Source: Rhodospirillaceae bacterium UBA1479 (lineage in GTDB: Bacteria; Pseudomonadota; Alphaproteobacteria; Rhodospirillales; Casp-alpha2). Taken from it: DNA of 64,000 bases. Location of the stretch: NCBI GenBank assembly GCA_002325375.1, contig DCRZ01000009.1, positions 1 through 64,000 on the forward strand, in the 5' to 3' direction. A program made the position numbers and the translations under genes. The notes beneath the pieces are model-generated. The model saw only the letters and a program-made list of their open reading frames with translations, ran no database searches and was not told the origin of the DNA. Positions 27,497 to 35,643 of the stretch are shown here, piece after piece. The first letter of the stretch is position 1; every line of letters begins with the position of its first letter.

Positions 27497-29560
27497 TCAG
27501 TAGAAATAGACGGTCGCAACATGCGCCGCCAACAACAGAGGGATGGGCCACAGCAGCAGAATATGCGCCCAGGTCGGCACTGCCCGGGGGGCGGTCTTCG
27601 CGCCCTTCAAGGGGCCGTTGAGCAGCCGATGTTCCACGGCGGTGACGAGACCGGCCAGGGCGCCCAGCGCCGACAGGGCCAGGAAGGCGCCCATCAGCCA
27701 GCCGTTCAGGTTGTCGCCCAGATGAAAGCCCGTGTGCACGAACAGTCCGGCGATCAGGAGTGCGCCGACAATGCCGTGCACCAGGCGCCAGCCGTTGTAG
27801 CCGCCCAGCCTGGCGAACATCTTGATTCGCTTGCGCAGGCCGATGACGGCGGCAATCACCATGAAGCCCAGCAGGGTGAAGCCCGAGATCTGCTTGATCA
27901 GCGGATCAATCCACAGCAGATCGACGCGCAGCTTGTCCTGCACGCTTACCGAATAGGGCCAGGCGGGCACGAAAGCCGTGACCATGGCCAGCAGGGCGGC
28001 CAGGCCTGAGAACACGAGAAGAGATGCCGACCAGCCCACGGGCTCGGCCTTGGCGTCCGCCCCCAGAAGATCCTGCAGCAGCGGCTGGCAGGTCCCGCAG
28101 ACGGTGGAGGCGCAGGTCGCGCGCTGCAGGTCACCCAAGGTCGTGCAGCCGGCGGCCATGGCCTGGCCCAGCATGCCCCGGGTCACGCCCGTGCAGTTGC
28201 AGACGGTCGCGGCATCGGCCCAGTCGCGCACGGATTGCGGCGCCTTGCCCTTCATCAGCAGACCCGTCGTACGCAGACGGCGTAACTGCCAGGGCGCGAT
28301 CCGTGCCTGGGTTTTGATCATTTGCTGCAATTGGTTGATTTCGGCCCATTTGCCGATGGCGATGGCGCCGATCACCCGGCCCCGGCGGACGATGACGCGG
28401 CGGTACAGGCCCACCACCGGGTCCGACCAGGAAACAGAATTCAGGCGCGTGTCGCCGTCGACCTGTTCGACTTCGCCCATGGAGAACACGTCGATGCCGA
28501 CGACCTTGAGCCGCGTCGCCGGCAGGCTGCCCGTATAATCCGTGCCCTTGCGTCCCAGGATATGGTCGACACAGACCTGGGCTTGTTCCAGGCCGGGCCC
28601 GACCAAGCCGTAGCAATGACCGTCGAATTCGGCGCATTCACCGACGGCGTAGATGTCCGGATCGTCAGTTCGCATATGGGCGTCGACGGTGATGCCCCGG
28701 CCCACGGCCAGTCCGGCGTTGCGCGCGATCTCCAGATTGGCGCGCACCCCGGCGCAGACGATCACGGTATCGCAGGGGATGACCTCGCCCGACGACAGCA
28801 CGACCCGCTCCACCCGGCCGTTGCCTTCGACCGCCTGAACCCGGGTCAGGGTGCGGGCGGTAATGCCGAGGCGCTCCATCCCGGCCGCCACCAGATCGCC
28901 CGCCGCCTGATCCAACTGGCGCGGCAACAGGCGGCTTTCGTGTTCCAGCACCCAGGTCTCGACGCCCTTGGACGACATGCCGCGGGCGGCCTCCAGCCCC
29001 AGCAGCCCGCCGCCGATCACCACCGTGCGGGTCGACCGATAGGACCGCGCGACCAGGCGTTCGACGTCGTCGAAATTGCGGAAGGTGTAAACGCCGTCCA
29101 GCGTGCAGCCCGGAATGTCCGGCACATGCGGGCGCGACCCCGTGGCGATGACCAGATGGCTGAACGGCCAGGCCCGGCCGTAATCGTCGACGGCAACGCG
29201 GTTTTCACGATCGATTTCGCGGATACGCAGGCCGTCGTAGCGGCTGATGCAGGCGTCCGTGGCGGCGTTCTGCGGCTGATAGACTTGGCCGATCTGGACC
29301 TCGCCGGTCAGGAAGGGGGTCAGCTTGATGCGGTTGTAGGGGTGCCAGCGTTCGGCGTTGAACAGCACGACGGGGGCGGCCGCACGAGACAGTTCCTCGG
29401 CGACGCGAAGGCCCGCCGGGCCGGCGCCGATCACCAGGGTCGGGGCGATGTCTGAGGGGGACGCGGTATCGGGCCGTGCGGCGACATCGGCCCGGGGTGT
29501 GTCGTCCACCGCCGTCGCCGGAGCCTTTGCCCTTGTGAATGCCCGCATCGTGTCGAACAT
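27497..29560 (-). CDS. NirB/NasC-like FAD oxidoreductase fused to a membrane cytochrome b-like domain
   Basis: 687 aa. After a 40-residue Ala/Pro-rich lead come FAD and NAD-binding Rossmann motifs (LVIGAGPAGLRVAEEL near 43; VVIGGGLLGLEAARGM near 185), a NirB-type C-terminal flavin domain, and a BFD-like [2Fe-2S] site (VCNCTGVTRGMLG ... STVCGTCQPLLQDLLG, about 455-500). From about 515 the chain becomes a membrane domain of about five helices with histidines in RLVHGIVG, FVHTGFHLG, AEH-type and LAAHVATVYFY positions, suggesting b-haem ligation. It is the first gene of the nitrate operon. Electron flow between quinones, NAD(P)H and NasA or the next cytochrome is inferred. Confidence 0.82.
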   Translation of the reverse strand: MFDTMRAFTRAKAPATAVDDTPRADVAARPDTASPSDIAPTLVIGAGPAGLRVAEELSRAAAPVVLFNAERWHPYNRIKLTPFLTGEVQIGQVYQPQNAATDACISRYDGLRIREIDRENRVAVDDYGRAWPFSHLVIATGSRPHVPDIPGCTLDGVYTFRNFDDVERLVARSYRSTRTVVIGGGLLGLEAARGMSSKGVETWVLEHESRLLPRQLDQAAGDLVAAGMERLGITARTLTRVQAVEGNGRVERVVLSSGEVIPCDTVIVCAGVRANLEIARNAGLAVGRGITVDAHMRTDDPDIYAVGECAEFDGHCYGLVGPGLEQAQVCVDHILGRKGTDYTGSLPATRLKVVGIDVFSMGEVEQVDGDTRLNSVSWSDPVVGLYRRVIVRRGRVIGAIAIGKWAEINQLQQMIKTQARIAPWQLRRLRTTGLLMKGKAPQSVRDWADAATVCNCTGVTRGMLGQAMAAGCTTLGDLQRATCASTVCGTCQPLLQDLLGADAKAEPVGWSASLLVFSGLAALLAMVTAFVPAWPYSVSVQDKLRVDLLWIDPLIKQISGFTLLGFMVIAAVIGLRKRIKMFARLGGYNGWRLVHGIVGALLIAGLFVHTGFHLGDNLNGWLMGAFLALSALGALAGLVTAVEHRLLNGPLKGAKTAPRAVPTWAHILLLWPIPLLLAAHVATVYFY

Positions 29561-29737
29561 GTCGTGCCCTCGTGCAGAAACAGGAAGTCCGCTGCGGAAT
29601 GCATCTGCATCCCGTCTGAGCGACGACGCTCTGCGCCCATCGACGGACGCGATCTGTTTCGGTTAAGAGAGCTCTTCGGCGAGCCTGATAACGGACGGGG
29701 CGGCGGTCATCGGCGCCTCGTCACCGGTGTGCTAAAA
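29561..29737 (-). promoter_or_regulatory. Nitrate operon leader, candidate NasT antitermination region
   Basis: This untranslated leader lies between the sigma-54-type promoter and the first structural gene. It can form a GGGATGC-AGAT-GCATTCC stem (29595-29612 region on the plus strand read as GGAATGCATCTGCATCCC) and a GAGCG-TCGT-CGCTC stem just upstream. NasT is an ANTAR RNA-binding protein that needs paired hairpins in such leaders, but I cannot fit the canonical hexaloops with confidence. Further upstream, 29754-29874 is AT-rich and holds an ACGATTA/TAATCGT hairpin (29844-29862) that may end the nasTS transcript; no gene is visible. Confidence 0.4.
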
Positions 29738-29753
29738 TGCACAAGACATGCCA
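29738..29753 (-). promoter_or_regulatory. Sigma-54 (-24/-12) promoter of the nitrate assimilation operon
   Basis: On the minus strand the sequence is TGGCATGTCTTGTGCA, matching the RpoN consensus TGGCACG-N4-TTGCW at all but two positions, with GG and GC exactly at the -24 and -12 spacing. Transcription would start near 29727 and give a leader of about 165 nt before the flavoprotein gene. RpoN/NtrC control of nitrate assimilation is common in Proteobacteria. Confidence 0.6.
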
Positions 29754-29874
29754 GATTCAATTGGCTTGAATATCAAGGGCTTAGGCGTATCGCCGTTACC
29801 GTGATATTTGATTTATGGCTATATTTTAATCAAAAAAATTACAACGATTATTTTTTAATCGTTTATCTATGCCG

Positions 29875-31092
29875 TCAACTGCATTCCGGATCGTAAACCG
29901 CATCACCGAAAAACCGCCCCCGGGACGTCCCGGTGCCTTCCGATTTCCAGTCCGCGTCGGGCAGGCTGAGCCCGAGGGGGCGCACCGCGTTCCGGTAGAA
30001 GTCGGGTCGGTAGACCTGTTCGGCCAGGGCGCAGACGTCCGTGTCCTGATCAATCTGGCGCCAGCGGATCATCTGTTCAGCGAACCAGGCGGCGTGGGAG
30101 CGCCAGGGGAAGGTCGCGTGGTCGCGGAAGAAGGTAATGAAATCCGGATCGCTGATTATCCCGTCCGGCGTTCGACCCGGCAGGTCTCCTGCCATGGCCT
30201 GGGCCAGAATGGGGGCGTTGATGCCCAGGTAATGGGGGGCCGCCAGGGTCTCGGCCACGGCCAGGCGGTTTTCCGGCTGTTCGATCCATTGCGCGGCTTC
30301 GACCAGGGCCCGGATCAGCGCGTTCAGGGTATGCGGATGGGCCGCCGCCCAAGTCGCCCGCACGCCCAGCACCTTTTCCGGACCGTTGTGCCAGATTTGG
30401 GATTTCGTCGCGACGATCTCGCCGACTCCGGCCTCGACCGCCACGGCGTTCCAGGGCGCGCCGACACAAAACCCGTCGATCAAGCCCTGATCCAGATTGG
30501 CGACCATGAGGGGCGGCGGGATGACGACCAGGCGCAGGTCGAAATCCGGGTTGATGCCGGCGGCGGCGAGCCAGCCGCGCAGTTCGTAATTATGGGCAGA
30601 GAACGGGAACACCACGCCGAAGGTCAGCGGCGGGCGACCGGCTGCGCGATCGGCGTCGATCACGGCCTTCAGCGCCCTGGCACCCGATAGCACGTCGCCG
30701 CCGTTCAGACCTGCCGCGATCAGGCGGTCGTGCAGGTTGTTGGACACGGTGATGGCGTTGCCGTTGAGGCCGAGCGCCATGGGTGCGATCAGCGGTGTGC
30801 GGACATGGCCGATGCCGAGGGTCGAGGCGATGACCATGGGCCCCAGCATATGGGCGCAATCGAGATGGCCGATGGTTACCTTGTCGCGGATCGAGGCCCA
30901 GGATTGTTCGCGGGAGATTTCAAGACGCAGGTTGTATTTTTCGGCAAAGCCGAATTCGGCGGCGACGACCAGGGGGGCGCAATCCAGCAACGGGATGATT
31001 CCGGCGTGGACGGTCGAAACCTCCGGCGGCGCCACCCCACCCGGTCCTTCCAAAACCTTGTCCCCCAGACTATCCAGCACTCTGGTCTCCAT
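29875..31092 (-). CDS. nasS: Nitrate/nitrite sensor protein NasS
   Basis: 405 aa, related to NrtA/CmpA substrate-binding proteins but without a signal peptide or lipobox, so cytoplasmic. Typical stretches are AGIIPLLDCAPLVVAAEFGFAEKYNL, TIGHLDCAHMLGPMVIAS and GLIDGFCVGAPWNAVAVEAGVG. In known systems NasS holds NasT inactive until nitrate or nitrite binds. The gene follows nasT by 10 bp and lies directly upstream of the nitrate operon leader. Confidence 0.9.
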   Translation of the reverse strand: METRVLDSLGDKVLEGPGGVAPPEVSTVHAGIIPLLDCAPLVVAAEFGFAEKYNLRLEISREQSWASIRDKVTIGHLDCAHMLGPMVIASTLGIGHVRTPLIAPMALGLNGNAITVSNNLHDRLIAAGLNGGDVLSGARALKAVIDADRAAGRPPLTFGVVFPFSAHNYELRGWLAAAGINPDFDLRLVVIPPPLMVANLDQGLIDGFCVGAPWNAVAVEAGVGEIVATKSQIWHNGPEKVLGVRATWAAAHPHTLNALIRALVEAAQWIEQPENRLAVAETLAAPHYLGINAPILAQAMAGDLPGRTPDGIISDPDFITFFRDHATFPWRSHAAWFAEQMIRWRQIDQDTDVCALAEQVYRPDFYRNAVRPLGLSLPDADWKSEGTGTSRGRFFGDAVYDPECS

Positions 31093-31102
31093 CCCTCTGG
31101 CG

Positions 31103-31690
31103 TTACGATGCGATGCGGTCGGCCGTCACCAGGCTGCTGGCGATATCGACGATGCGTTTCTTTTCGTTCATGGCGGTCTTGCGGAGGGCGGCATAGGCCT
31201 CTTCCTCGGACATGCCGCGGGTCTGCATCAGGATGCCCTTGGCCCGCTCGATGATCTTGCGTTCGCTGAGCGCCGTCTTGGCGGCCGACAATTCCGATTG
31301 CAGGCGTGAAAAGGCATTGAAGCGCGAAATGGTCAGGTCGACGATCTGGTTGACGCGTTCTTTCTTCAGGCCATCGACGATATAGGCGCTGACGCCGGCG
31401 TCGATGGCGGCGTCGGTCATGGCGCGGTCGGTCTCGTCGACGAAGACGGCCGTCGGCCGGCGCACTTCGCGCGAGACCTGGAACATCTGCTCGAGTGAAT
31501 CACGCGACGGATTTTCCAGATCGATCAGAATGACGTCCGGATCGATGGCGAAGATCTTTTTCAGGAGGTTGTTCACGTCGTCGATAAGGGCGACTTCCGC
31601 ATGGCCCGCTTCGGCCAGCCCGTCCATCAAGATGGCGGCGCGGACAGGGTCTTCATCAATGACGACAATGCTGAGTTTTGAATCCGACAT
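31103..31690 (-). CDS. nasT: ANTAR-domain antiterminator NasT
   Basis: 195 aa from the ATG at 31690; the open frame upstream is not supported. The N-terminal receiver-like domain (LSIVVIDEDPVRAAIL) keeps several acidic residues. The C-terminal ANTAR domain (about 130-190) reads ALSERKIIERAKGILMQTRGMSEEEAYAALRK, the RNA-binding three-helix signature. NasT binds leader hairpins and prevents termination when released by NasS. Its likely target is the leader at 29561-29737. Confidence 0.92.
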   Translation of the reverse strand: MSDSKLSIVVIDEDPVRAAILMDGLAEAGHAEVALIDDVNNLLKKIFAIDPDVILIDLENPSRDSLEQMFQVSREVRRPTAVFVDETDRAMTDAAIDAGVSAYIVDGLKKERVNQIVDLTISRFNAFSRLQSELSAAKTALSERKIIERAKGILMQTRGMSEEEAYAALRKTAMNEKKRIVDIASSLVTADRIAS

Positions 31691-31889
31691 GGTGCGGTGA
31701 ATTTCTCCCCCTTGAGGGAAGGTTGATCCAAGACACAGCCCCATCGTTGCGGATGCGTTGTTGCAGTGCAGCATAATCGTTGTCGAAGGGACGTTCAAGC
31801 ATCACGTCACGGCGGGCGAATTGTCCGGAAACCAGGTTTCCCGTCGATGGATATGCTGCCTGGCGTTGGTGCCGAGGAGATGCGGCAAT

Positions 31890-31953
31890 AACATGTATTT
31901 GACATCCATTAAATAGAGGGATATTGAACATGTATTATTTATCCATCAAATAG
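31890..31953 (+). repeat. 37-bp-period direct repeat in the nirK promoter, with NsrR-like site
   Basis: AACATGTATTTGACATCCAT and its continuation (31890-31916) recur at 31927-31953 with 22 of 27 positions identical and an exact 37-bp offset; the second copy includes the nirK ribosome site. Within the first copy, ATGTATTTGACATCCAT (31893-31909) fits the NsrR operator ATGYATTTVAAATGCAT at 15 of 17 positions. An nsrR gene ends this gene cluster, so NO-relieved repression of nirK is plausible. Confidence 0.6.
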
Positions 31954-31962
31954 GAGATACCC

Positions 31963-32934
31963 ATGAACCTTCCACGTAACAACGCATGCCGTGCCGGGAG
32001 ACTGGGGCTCGGTCTGGCCGCGGCCGGGCTGCTGTCGGTTGTTTCCATGCCTGCCGTCGCCAAGACGGTGAAGGTCGACATCCCCGTCATCGAAAAAGAA
32101 CTGCCGATCGACAACAAAGGGACGACGCAACGCATGTGGACCTTCGGGGGCACCGTGCCCGGCCCGCTGGTCCGCGTGACAGAAGGCGACGAGATCGATT
32201 TCACGCTGCTCAATCAGAAGACCAACAAGAACAGCCATTCCATGGATTTCCACGCCGCGGTCGTCGACGTCCTGAATGAGTTCGCGGAAGTCCGCCCCGG
32301 CGACACCAAGCAGTTTACGTTCAAGGCGGACCATCCCGGCGTCTTCATCTATCACTGCGGCGCCAGTTCCATGGCCGAGCATATTTCGCGCGGCATGTAC
32401 GGTGTGATCATCGTCGATCCCAAGGAAGGCTATTCGGACGCCTATCCCAAGCCGGACCGCGAATACGTCCTGGTCCACGGCGATCTGTTCCAGGACGGCA
32501 CCAGCGCCCAGGATCGGGCGATGAACAAGCAATGGGTCGGCACGCTGGTGAACGGCAAGCTGTTCCACTACGACCCGGTGCACGATCCCAACGCGGCCCT
32601 GACCTTGGAAGCGAAACCCGGCGAGCGTGTCCGCATTTTCTTCGTCAATGCGATGATCAACGAAGCGGCGGCGTTCCATCCGATCGCCGGTATCTGGGAC
32701 CGGGTGTGGGACAACGGCAACCCGAAGAACCTGCGTTACAGCCTGCAAACGGCCGAAGTGCCCCCGGCCCATGCCATGACCTTCGACATCGTTCCGCCGG
32801 CCGGCCGCGCGACCAATAACGCCATTGTCGACCACCGGATGAAGCACGCTCTCAACGGCGCGATCTCCGTACTGATGAACTTCAAGGACGCGAACCCGGA
32901 CAAGGGCAAAAACGGCAATCTCATTCTGCGCTGA
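31963..32934 (+). CDS. nirK: Copper nitrite reductase (class II, AniA-like)
   Basis: 323 aa periplasmic enzyme reducing nitrite to NO. Start follows aggaga. A Sec signal spans about 1-33 (MPAVAKT). Type 1 copper ligands are His92, Cys132, His140 and Met145 (HSMDFH; YHCGASSMAEHISRGMYG); the Cys-to-His spacing matches AniA rather than the Alcaligenes class. Type 2 ligands His97 and His131, catalytic Asp95, the second-domain FHPIAG histidine and IVDHRMKHALNGA complete the site. It is the first gene of an operon with two cytochromes and a multicopper oxidase, 15 bp from the next gene. Confidence 0.88.
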   Translation: MNLPRNNACRAGRLGLGLAAAGLLSVVSMPAVAKTVKVDIPVIEKELPIDNKGTTQRMWTFGGTVPGPLVRVTEGDEIDFTLLNQKTNKNSHSMDFHAAVVDVLNEFAEVRPGDTKQFTFKADHPGVFIYHCGASSMAEHISRGMYGVIIVDPKEGYSDAYPKPDREYVLVHGDLFQDGTSAQDRAMNKQWVGTLVNGKLFHYDPVHDPNAALTLEAKPGERVRIFFVNAMINEAAAFHPIAGIWDRVWDNGNPKNLRYSLQTAEVPPAHAMTFDIVPPAGRATNNAIVDHRMKHALNGAISVLMNFKDANPDKGKNGNLILR

Positions 32935-32949
32935 GAACAGGAGCACTCC

Positions 32950-33651
32950 ATGCGAAAGGTTATCGCACTCGGCGGCGCGGCCCTGATGACCGCGCTGTCC
33001 ATCACCTCGGTCCGGGCGGCCGAGGCGCCGGCGAAGATCCAAAAGGACTGTGCGGTGTGCCATCAGATGTCAGGGCCGGCGAGCCCTGATCTGGCGGCGC
33101 GCCAGACCCGGAAGGGGCCGCCTCTTTTCTTCACCGGCAACAAGTTCCGCCGGGACTGGCTCGAGGCCTGGCTGCAAAAGCCCACGCGCATCCGGCCGGC
33201 GGGCGACTTCGCCCCCGACCATGCCGCCAAGGGGCCGGAGGGGGATGCCGTTGACGCGGCGTCCCTGTCTGGCCACCCGGCGGTCGATGCGCCGGCGGCG
33301 AAGCAGATCGCGGACTACCTGATGACCCTGACACCGAATACGGCCCTCTTGGCGAAAGAGGACTACACCCCCGGCCGCGTGTCGGCCCGGATCGGAGCCA
33401 TGGACTTCGTCAAGTTCAAGGGCTGCAGCGGCTGCCACAAGGATACGCCCAAGTACGGGGGCTTTTCCGGCCCCGAGCTCCATACCGCGTGGCAGCGCCT
33501 CCAGCCGCCGTTCATCGTGTCCTACATCCGCGATCCGGCGGCTTGGGAGCCTCGGACTCTGATGCCGAACAAGCATCTGAACACGGCCGGGATTCACAAG
33601 CTGGCCAATTACCTGCGGACCATCGGCGAAAAACCGGAGAAGGCGAAATGA
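32950..33651 (+). CDS. Periplasmic dihaem cytochrome c (NcgC-like)
   Basis: 233 aa with a Sec signal (about 1-23, VRAAEA) and two c-type haem sites, CAVCH near residue 35 and CSGCH near 158. Methionines in the C-terminal half (RTLMPNKHL) could be an axial ligand. By position between nirK and a multicopper oxidase it matches the cytochromes of the Nitrosomonas ncgABC-nirK cluster and could donate electrons to NirK or the oxidase. The next gene overlaps its stop (ATGA). Confidence 0.82.
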   Translation: MRKVIALGGAALMTALSITSVRAAEAPAKIQKDCAVCHQMSGPASPDLAARQTRKGPPLFFTGNKFRRDWLEAWLQKPTRIRPAGDFAPDHAAKGPEGDAVDAASLSGHPAVDAPAAKQIADYLMTLTPNTALLAKEDYTPGRVSARIGAMDFVKFKGCSGCHKDTPKYGGFSGPELHTAWQRLQPPFIVSYIRDPAAWEPRTLMPNKHLNTAGIHKLANYLRTIGEKPEKAK

Positions 33652-34013
33652 ACAAGCTTTTCATACTGGCTGTCTTTTTGTGCGGATCGATCCTTTATCC
33701 GCGGCCGGCGCCGGCCGCCGACGCGGTACACGGCAAGACCCTTTACCGGGTCTACTGTACCCAGTGCCACGGGCTGTCCGGCGACGGAAAGGGCATCAAC
33801 GCACCCCAGCTTTCCGTCCAGCCGCGCAATCACCGGGACCGGGCGGAAATGTCGGCCCGCACCGACGACGACCTGTTCAAGGCGATCAAGGAAGGCGGTC
33901 AGGCGGTCAACAAGTCGATCCTGATGCCCAACTGGGACGGCAACATGACCGATGCCGAAATCCACGACGTGGTCGCCTACCTTCGCGCGCTTTGCTGCGC
34001 CGGCGCCAAATAG
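33648..34013 (+). CDS. Periplasmic monohaem cytochrome c (NcgB-like)
   Basis: 121 aa from the ATG overlapping the upstream stop. Sec signal at about 1-23 (APAADA), then a small class I cytochrome with one haem site (YCTQCHGLSGDGKG) and a downstream Met in ILMPNWDGNMTDAEIHDVVAYLR, the expected sixth ligand region. A short CC-containing tail (ALCCAGAK) ends the protein. Likely electron shuttle of the nirK operon. Confidence 0.83.
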   Translation: MNKLFILAVFLCGSILYPRPAPAADAVHGKTLYRVYCTQCHGLSGDGKGINAPQLSVQPRNHRDRAEMSARTDDDLFKAIKEGGQAVNKSILMPNWDGNMTDAEIHDVVAYLRALCCAGAK

Positions 34014-34024
34014 GAGAACGTGAC

Positions 34025-35056
34025 ATGCAAAGATTAGGACTGCTCATCCTTGCCTTGGCGCTGGGGGGGCTGTTGCCCGCCGGGGCCTGGGCCGAGGCCC
34101 GCCATTTCGACATGACGATCGAGGAAGTAACCATCGATGTCGCACCGGGCCTGAAATACAAGGTCTGGGCCTACAACGGGCAAGTCCCGGGCCCGCTGCT
34201 GCGGGTGAAGGAAGGGGACGATGTCGAGGTCACGGTGACCAACAACACGACCCTCAGTCATACCATTCACTGGCACGGCATGTACCAGACCAACAGCTGG
34301 CGCAGCGACGGCGTGCCCAATGTGACGCAGAAGGCGGTCGAGCCGGGCGAAAGCTTCACCTATCGCTTCGTCGCCGACAAGGTGGGCACCCTTTGGTACC
34401 ACTGCCACGTCAACGTTCCCGAACATGTGGGTCTGCGGGCCATGTGGGGGCCCTTCATCATCGATCCGAAGGAACCGATCCCCATCGAAAAGGAAGTCAC
34501 CAAGGACGCCATCCTGATGTTCTCCGGCTGGAACCCCGAGGTCGCGCAGGAGTATGGCAAGGGGGGCCATCCGGGCGAGCCGATCACGTATTTCTCGATC
34601 AACGGAAAATCCTTCCCGACGACCCAGCCGCTCCGGGTCAAGAAGGGCGACGTCCTGCGTCTGCGCCTGATCGCCGCCACGCTTGATGTCGCGTTCCACC
34701 CGCATGGCCATGACATGCTGGTCACCCATAAGGACGGCCTGCCGTTGGCTTCGCCCTATGAGGCAGACGTCATTCACCTGAGCCCCGGGGAGCGTTACGA
34801 CGTCATCATGCGCATGAATAACCCCGGGCGTTGGATCGCCCATGACCATATCGAGCACCATACCTCCAACAACGGCAAGGCACCGGGCGGCTCGGTCCTG
34901 GTCATCGAATACGAAGGCATCAAAACCGACGACTGGTACGTCTGGAAGGACAAGGCCTACGACGCCGATTTTTATTATTCGGAAAGCATGACCAAGGGGC
35001 CGGGGATCCATGACGTTCCCGAACATGAGGGCAGGTTCCCGGAGCTTCGCCGCTGA
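34025..35056 (+). CDS. ncgA: Two-domain multicopper oxidase (NcgA-like)
   Basis: 343 aa with signal peptide (1-23, AWAEA). Copper motifs: HTIHWHG (His79, 82, 84), WYHCHVNVPEHVGLRAMW (His126, Cys127, His128, His134, Met140), FHPHGHDM and HDHIEHH. The type 1 cysteine lies in the first cupredoxin domain, the arrangement of the type C two-domain oxidase known from Nitrosomonas europaea. The trinuclear site would form between subunits of a trimer. In Nitrosomonas the related gene is co-transcribed with nirK and helps nitrite tolerance; its substrate is unknown. The frame open from 33680 is not the real start. Confidence 0.82.
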   Translation: MQRLGLLILALALGGLLPAGAWAEARHFDMTIEEVTIDVAPGLKYKVWAYNGQVPGPLLRVKEGDDVEVTVTNNTTLSHTIHWHGMYQTNSWRSDGVPNVTQKAVEPGESFTYRFVADKVGTLWYHCHVNVPEHVGLRAMWGPFIIDPKEPIPIEKEVTKDAILMFSGWNPEVAQEYGKGGHPGEPITYFSINGKSFPTTQPLRVKKGDVLRLRLIAATLDVAFHPHGHDMLVTHKDGLPLASPYEADVIHLSPGERYDVIMRMNNPGRWIAHDHIEHHTSNNGKAPGGSVLVIEYEGIKTDDWYVWKDKAYDADFYYSESMTKGPGIHDVPEHEGRFPELRR

Positions 35057-35199
35057 CCGCTTTTGATCCACGGTGTCCCCCCAGCCGAACGGCGGCGCCA
35101 GGTGCGAGAGCACCCGGTGCCGCCCTGGGCGTTCCCGCTCCGGCGGAGGGCGGGTGTTGCGAGTGGCGGCATCCTTTTGTGTGATCTATAATCCGGCGC

Positions 35200-35625
35200 A
35201 TGCATTTAAGCCGCCATTCAGATTATTCCCTGCGTGTCCTTCTGTATCTTGCGGCGCGTCCCGACGAGCGGGGCACGCTGTCCAAGATCGCCGCCTACTT
35301 CAACATTTCGCATGAACATCTGCGCAAGGTCGTTCACGAATTGGGCAAGGCCGGCTTCATCAATACCTTTCAGGGCAAGGGCGGGGGCATGGAGCTTGCC
35401 CGCCCGCCGGACCAGATCAATGTCGGCGACGTTCTGGCGCGGCTTGAAGGAGCGGCCCCCTTGATCGACTGCGCGGCCATCGAATGCCGGCTGTCGCCGT
35501 ACTGCTCTCTCAGCAATGCCCTTGCCGAGGCGCAGAAGGCGTTTTTCGAAAGCCTCGGGCGGCACACGCTGGCGGATCTCATTTCCAGCAAGGACATGAT
35601 CCGAAAGCTGATTGCGGTGGAGTGA
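35200..35625 (+). CDS. nsrR: NO-sensing repressor NsrR (Rrf2 family)
   Basis: 141 aa. The winged helix is at 1-65 (HSDYSLRVLLYLAARPDERG; HLRKVVHELGKAGFI; GKGGGMELARPP). Three cysteines at 91, 96 and 102 (LIDCAAIECRLSPYC) occupy exactly the positions that ligate the Fe-S cluster in E. coli NsrR, and the ending matches too (TLADLISSKDMIRKLIAVE). NO destroys the cluster and lifts repression. The start codon region itself reads ATGCATTTA, an NsrR half-site, so autoregulation is possible. The 143 bp upstream holds only small hairpins. Confidence 0.88.
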   Translation: MHLSRHSDYSLRVLLYLAARPDERGTLSKIAAYFNISHEHLRKVVHELGKAGFINTFQGKGGGMELARPPDQINVGDVLARLEGAAPLIDCAAIECRLSPYCSLSNALAEAQKAFFESLGRHTLADLISSKDMIRKLIAVE

Positions 35626-35643
35626 CGACGCGCCGCCGGGGCG

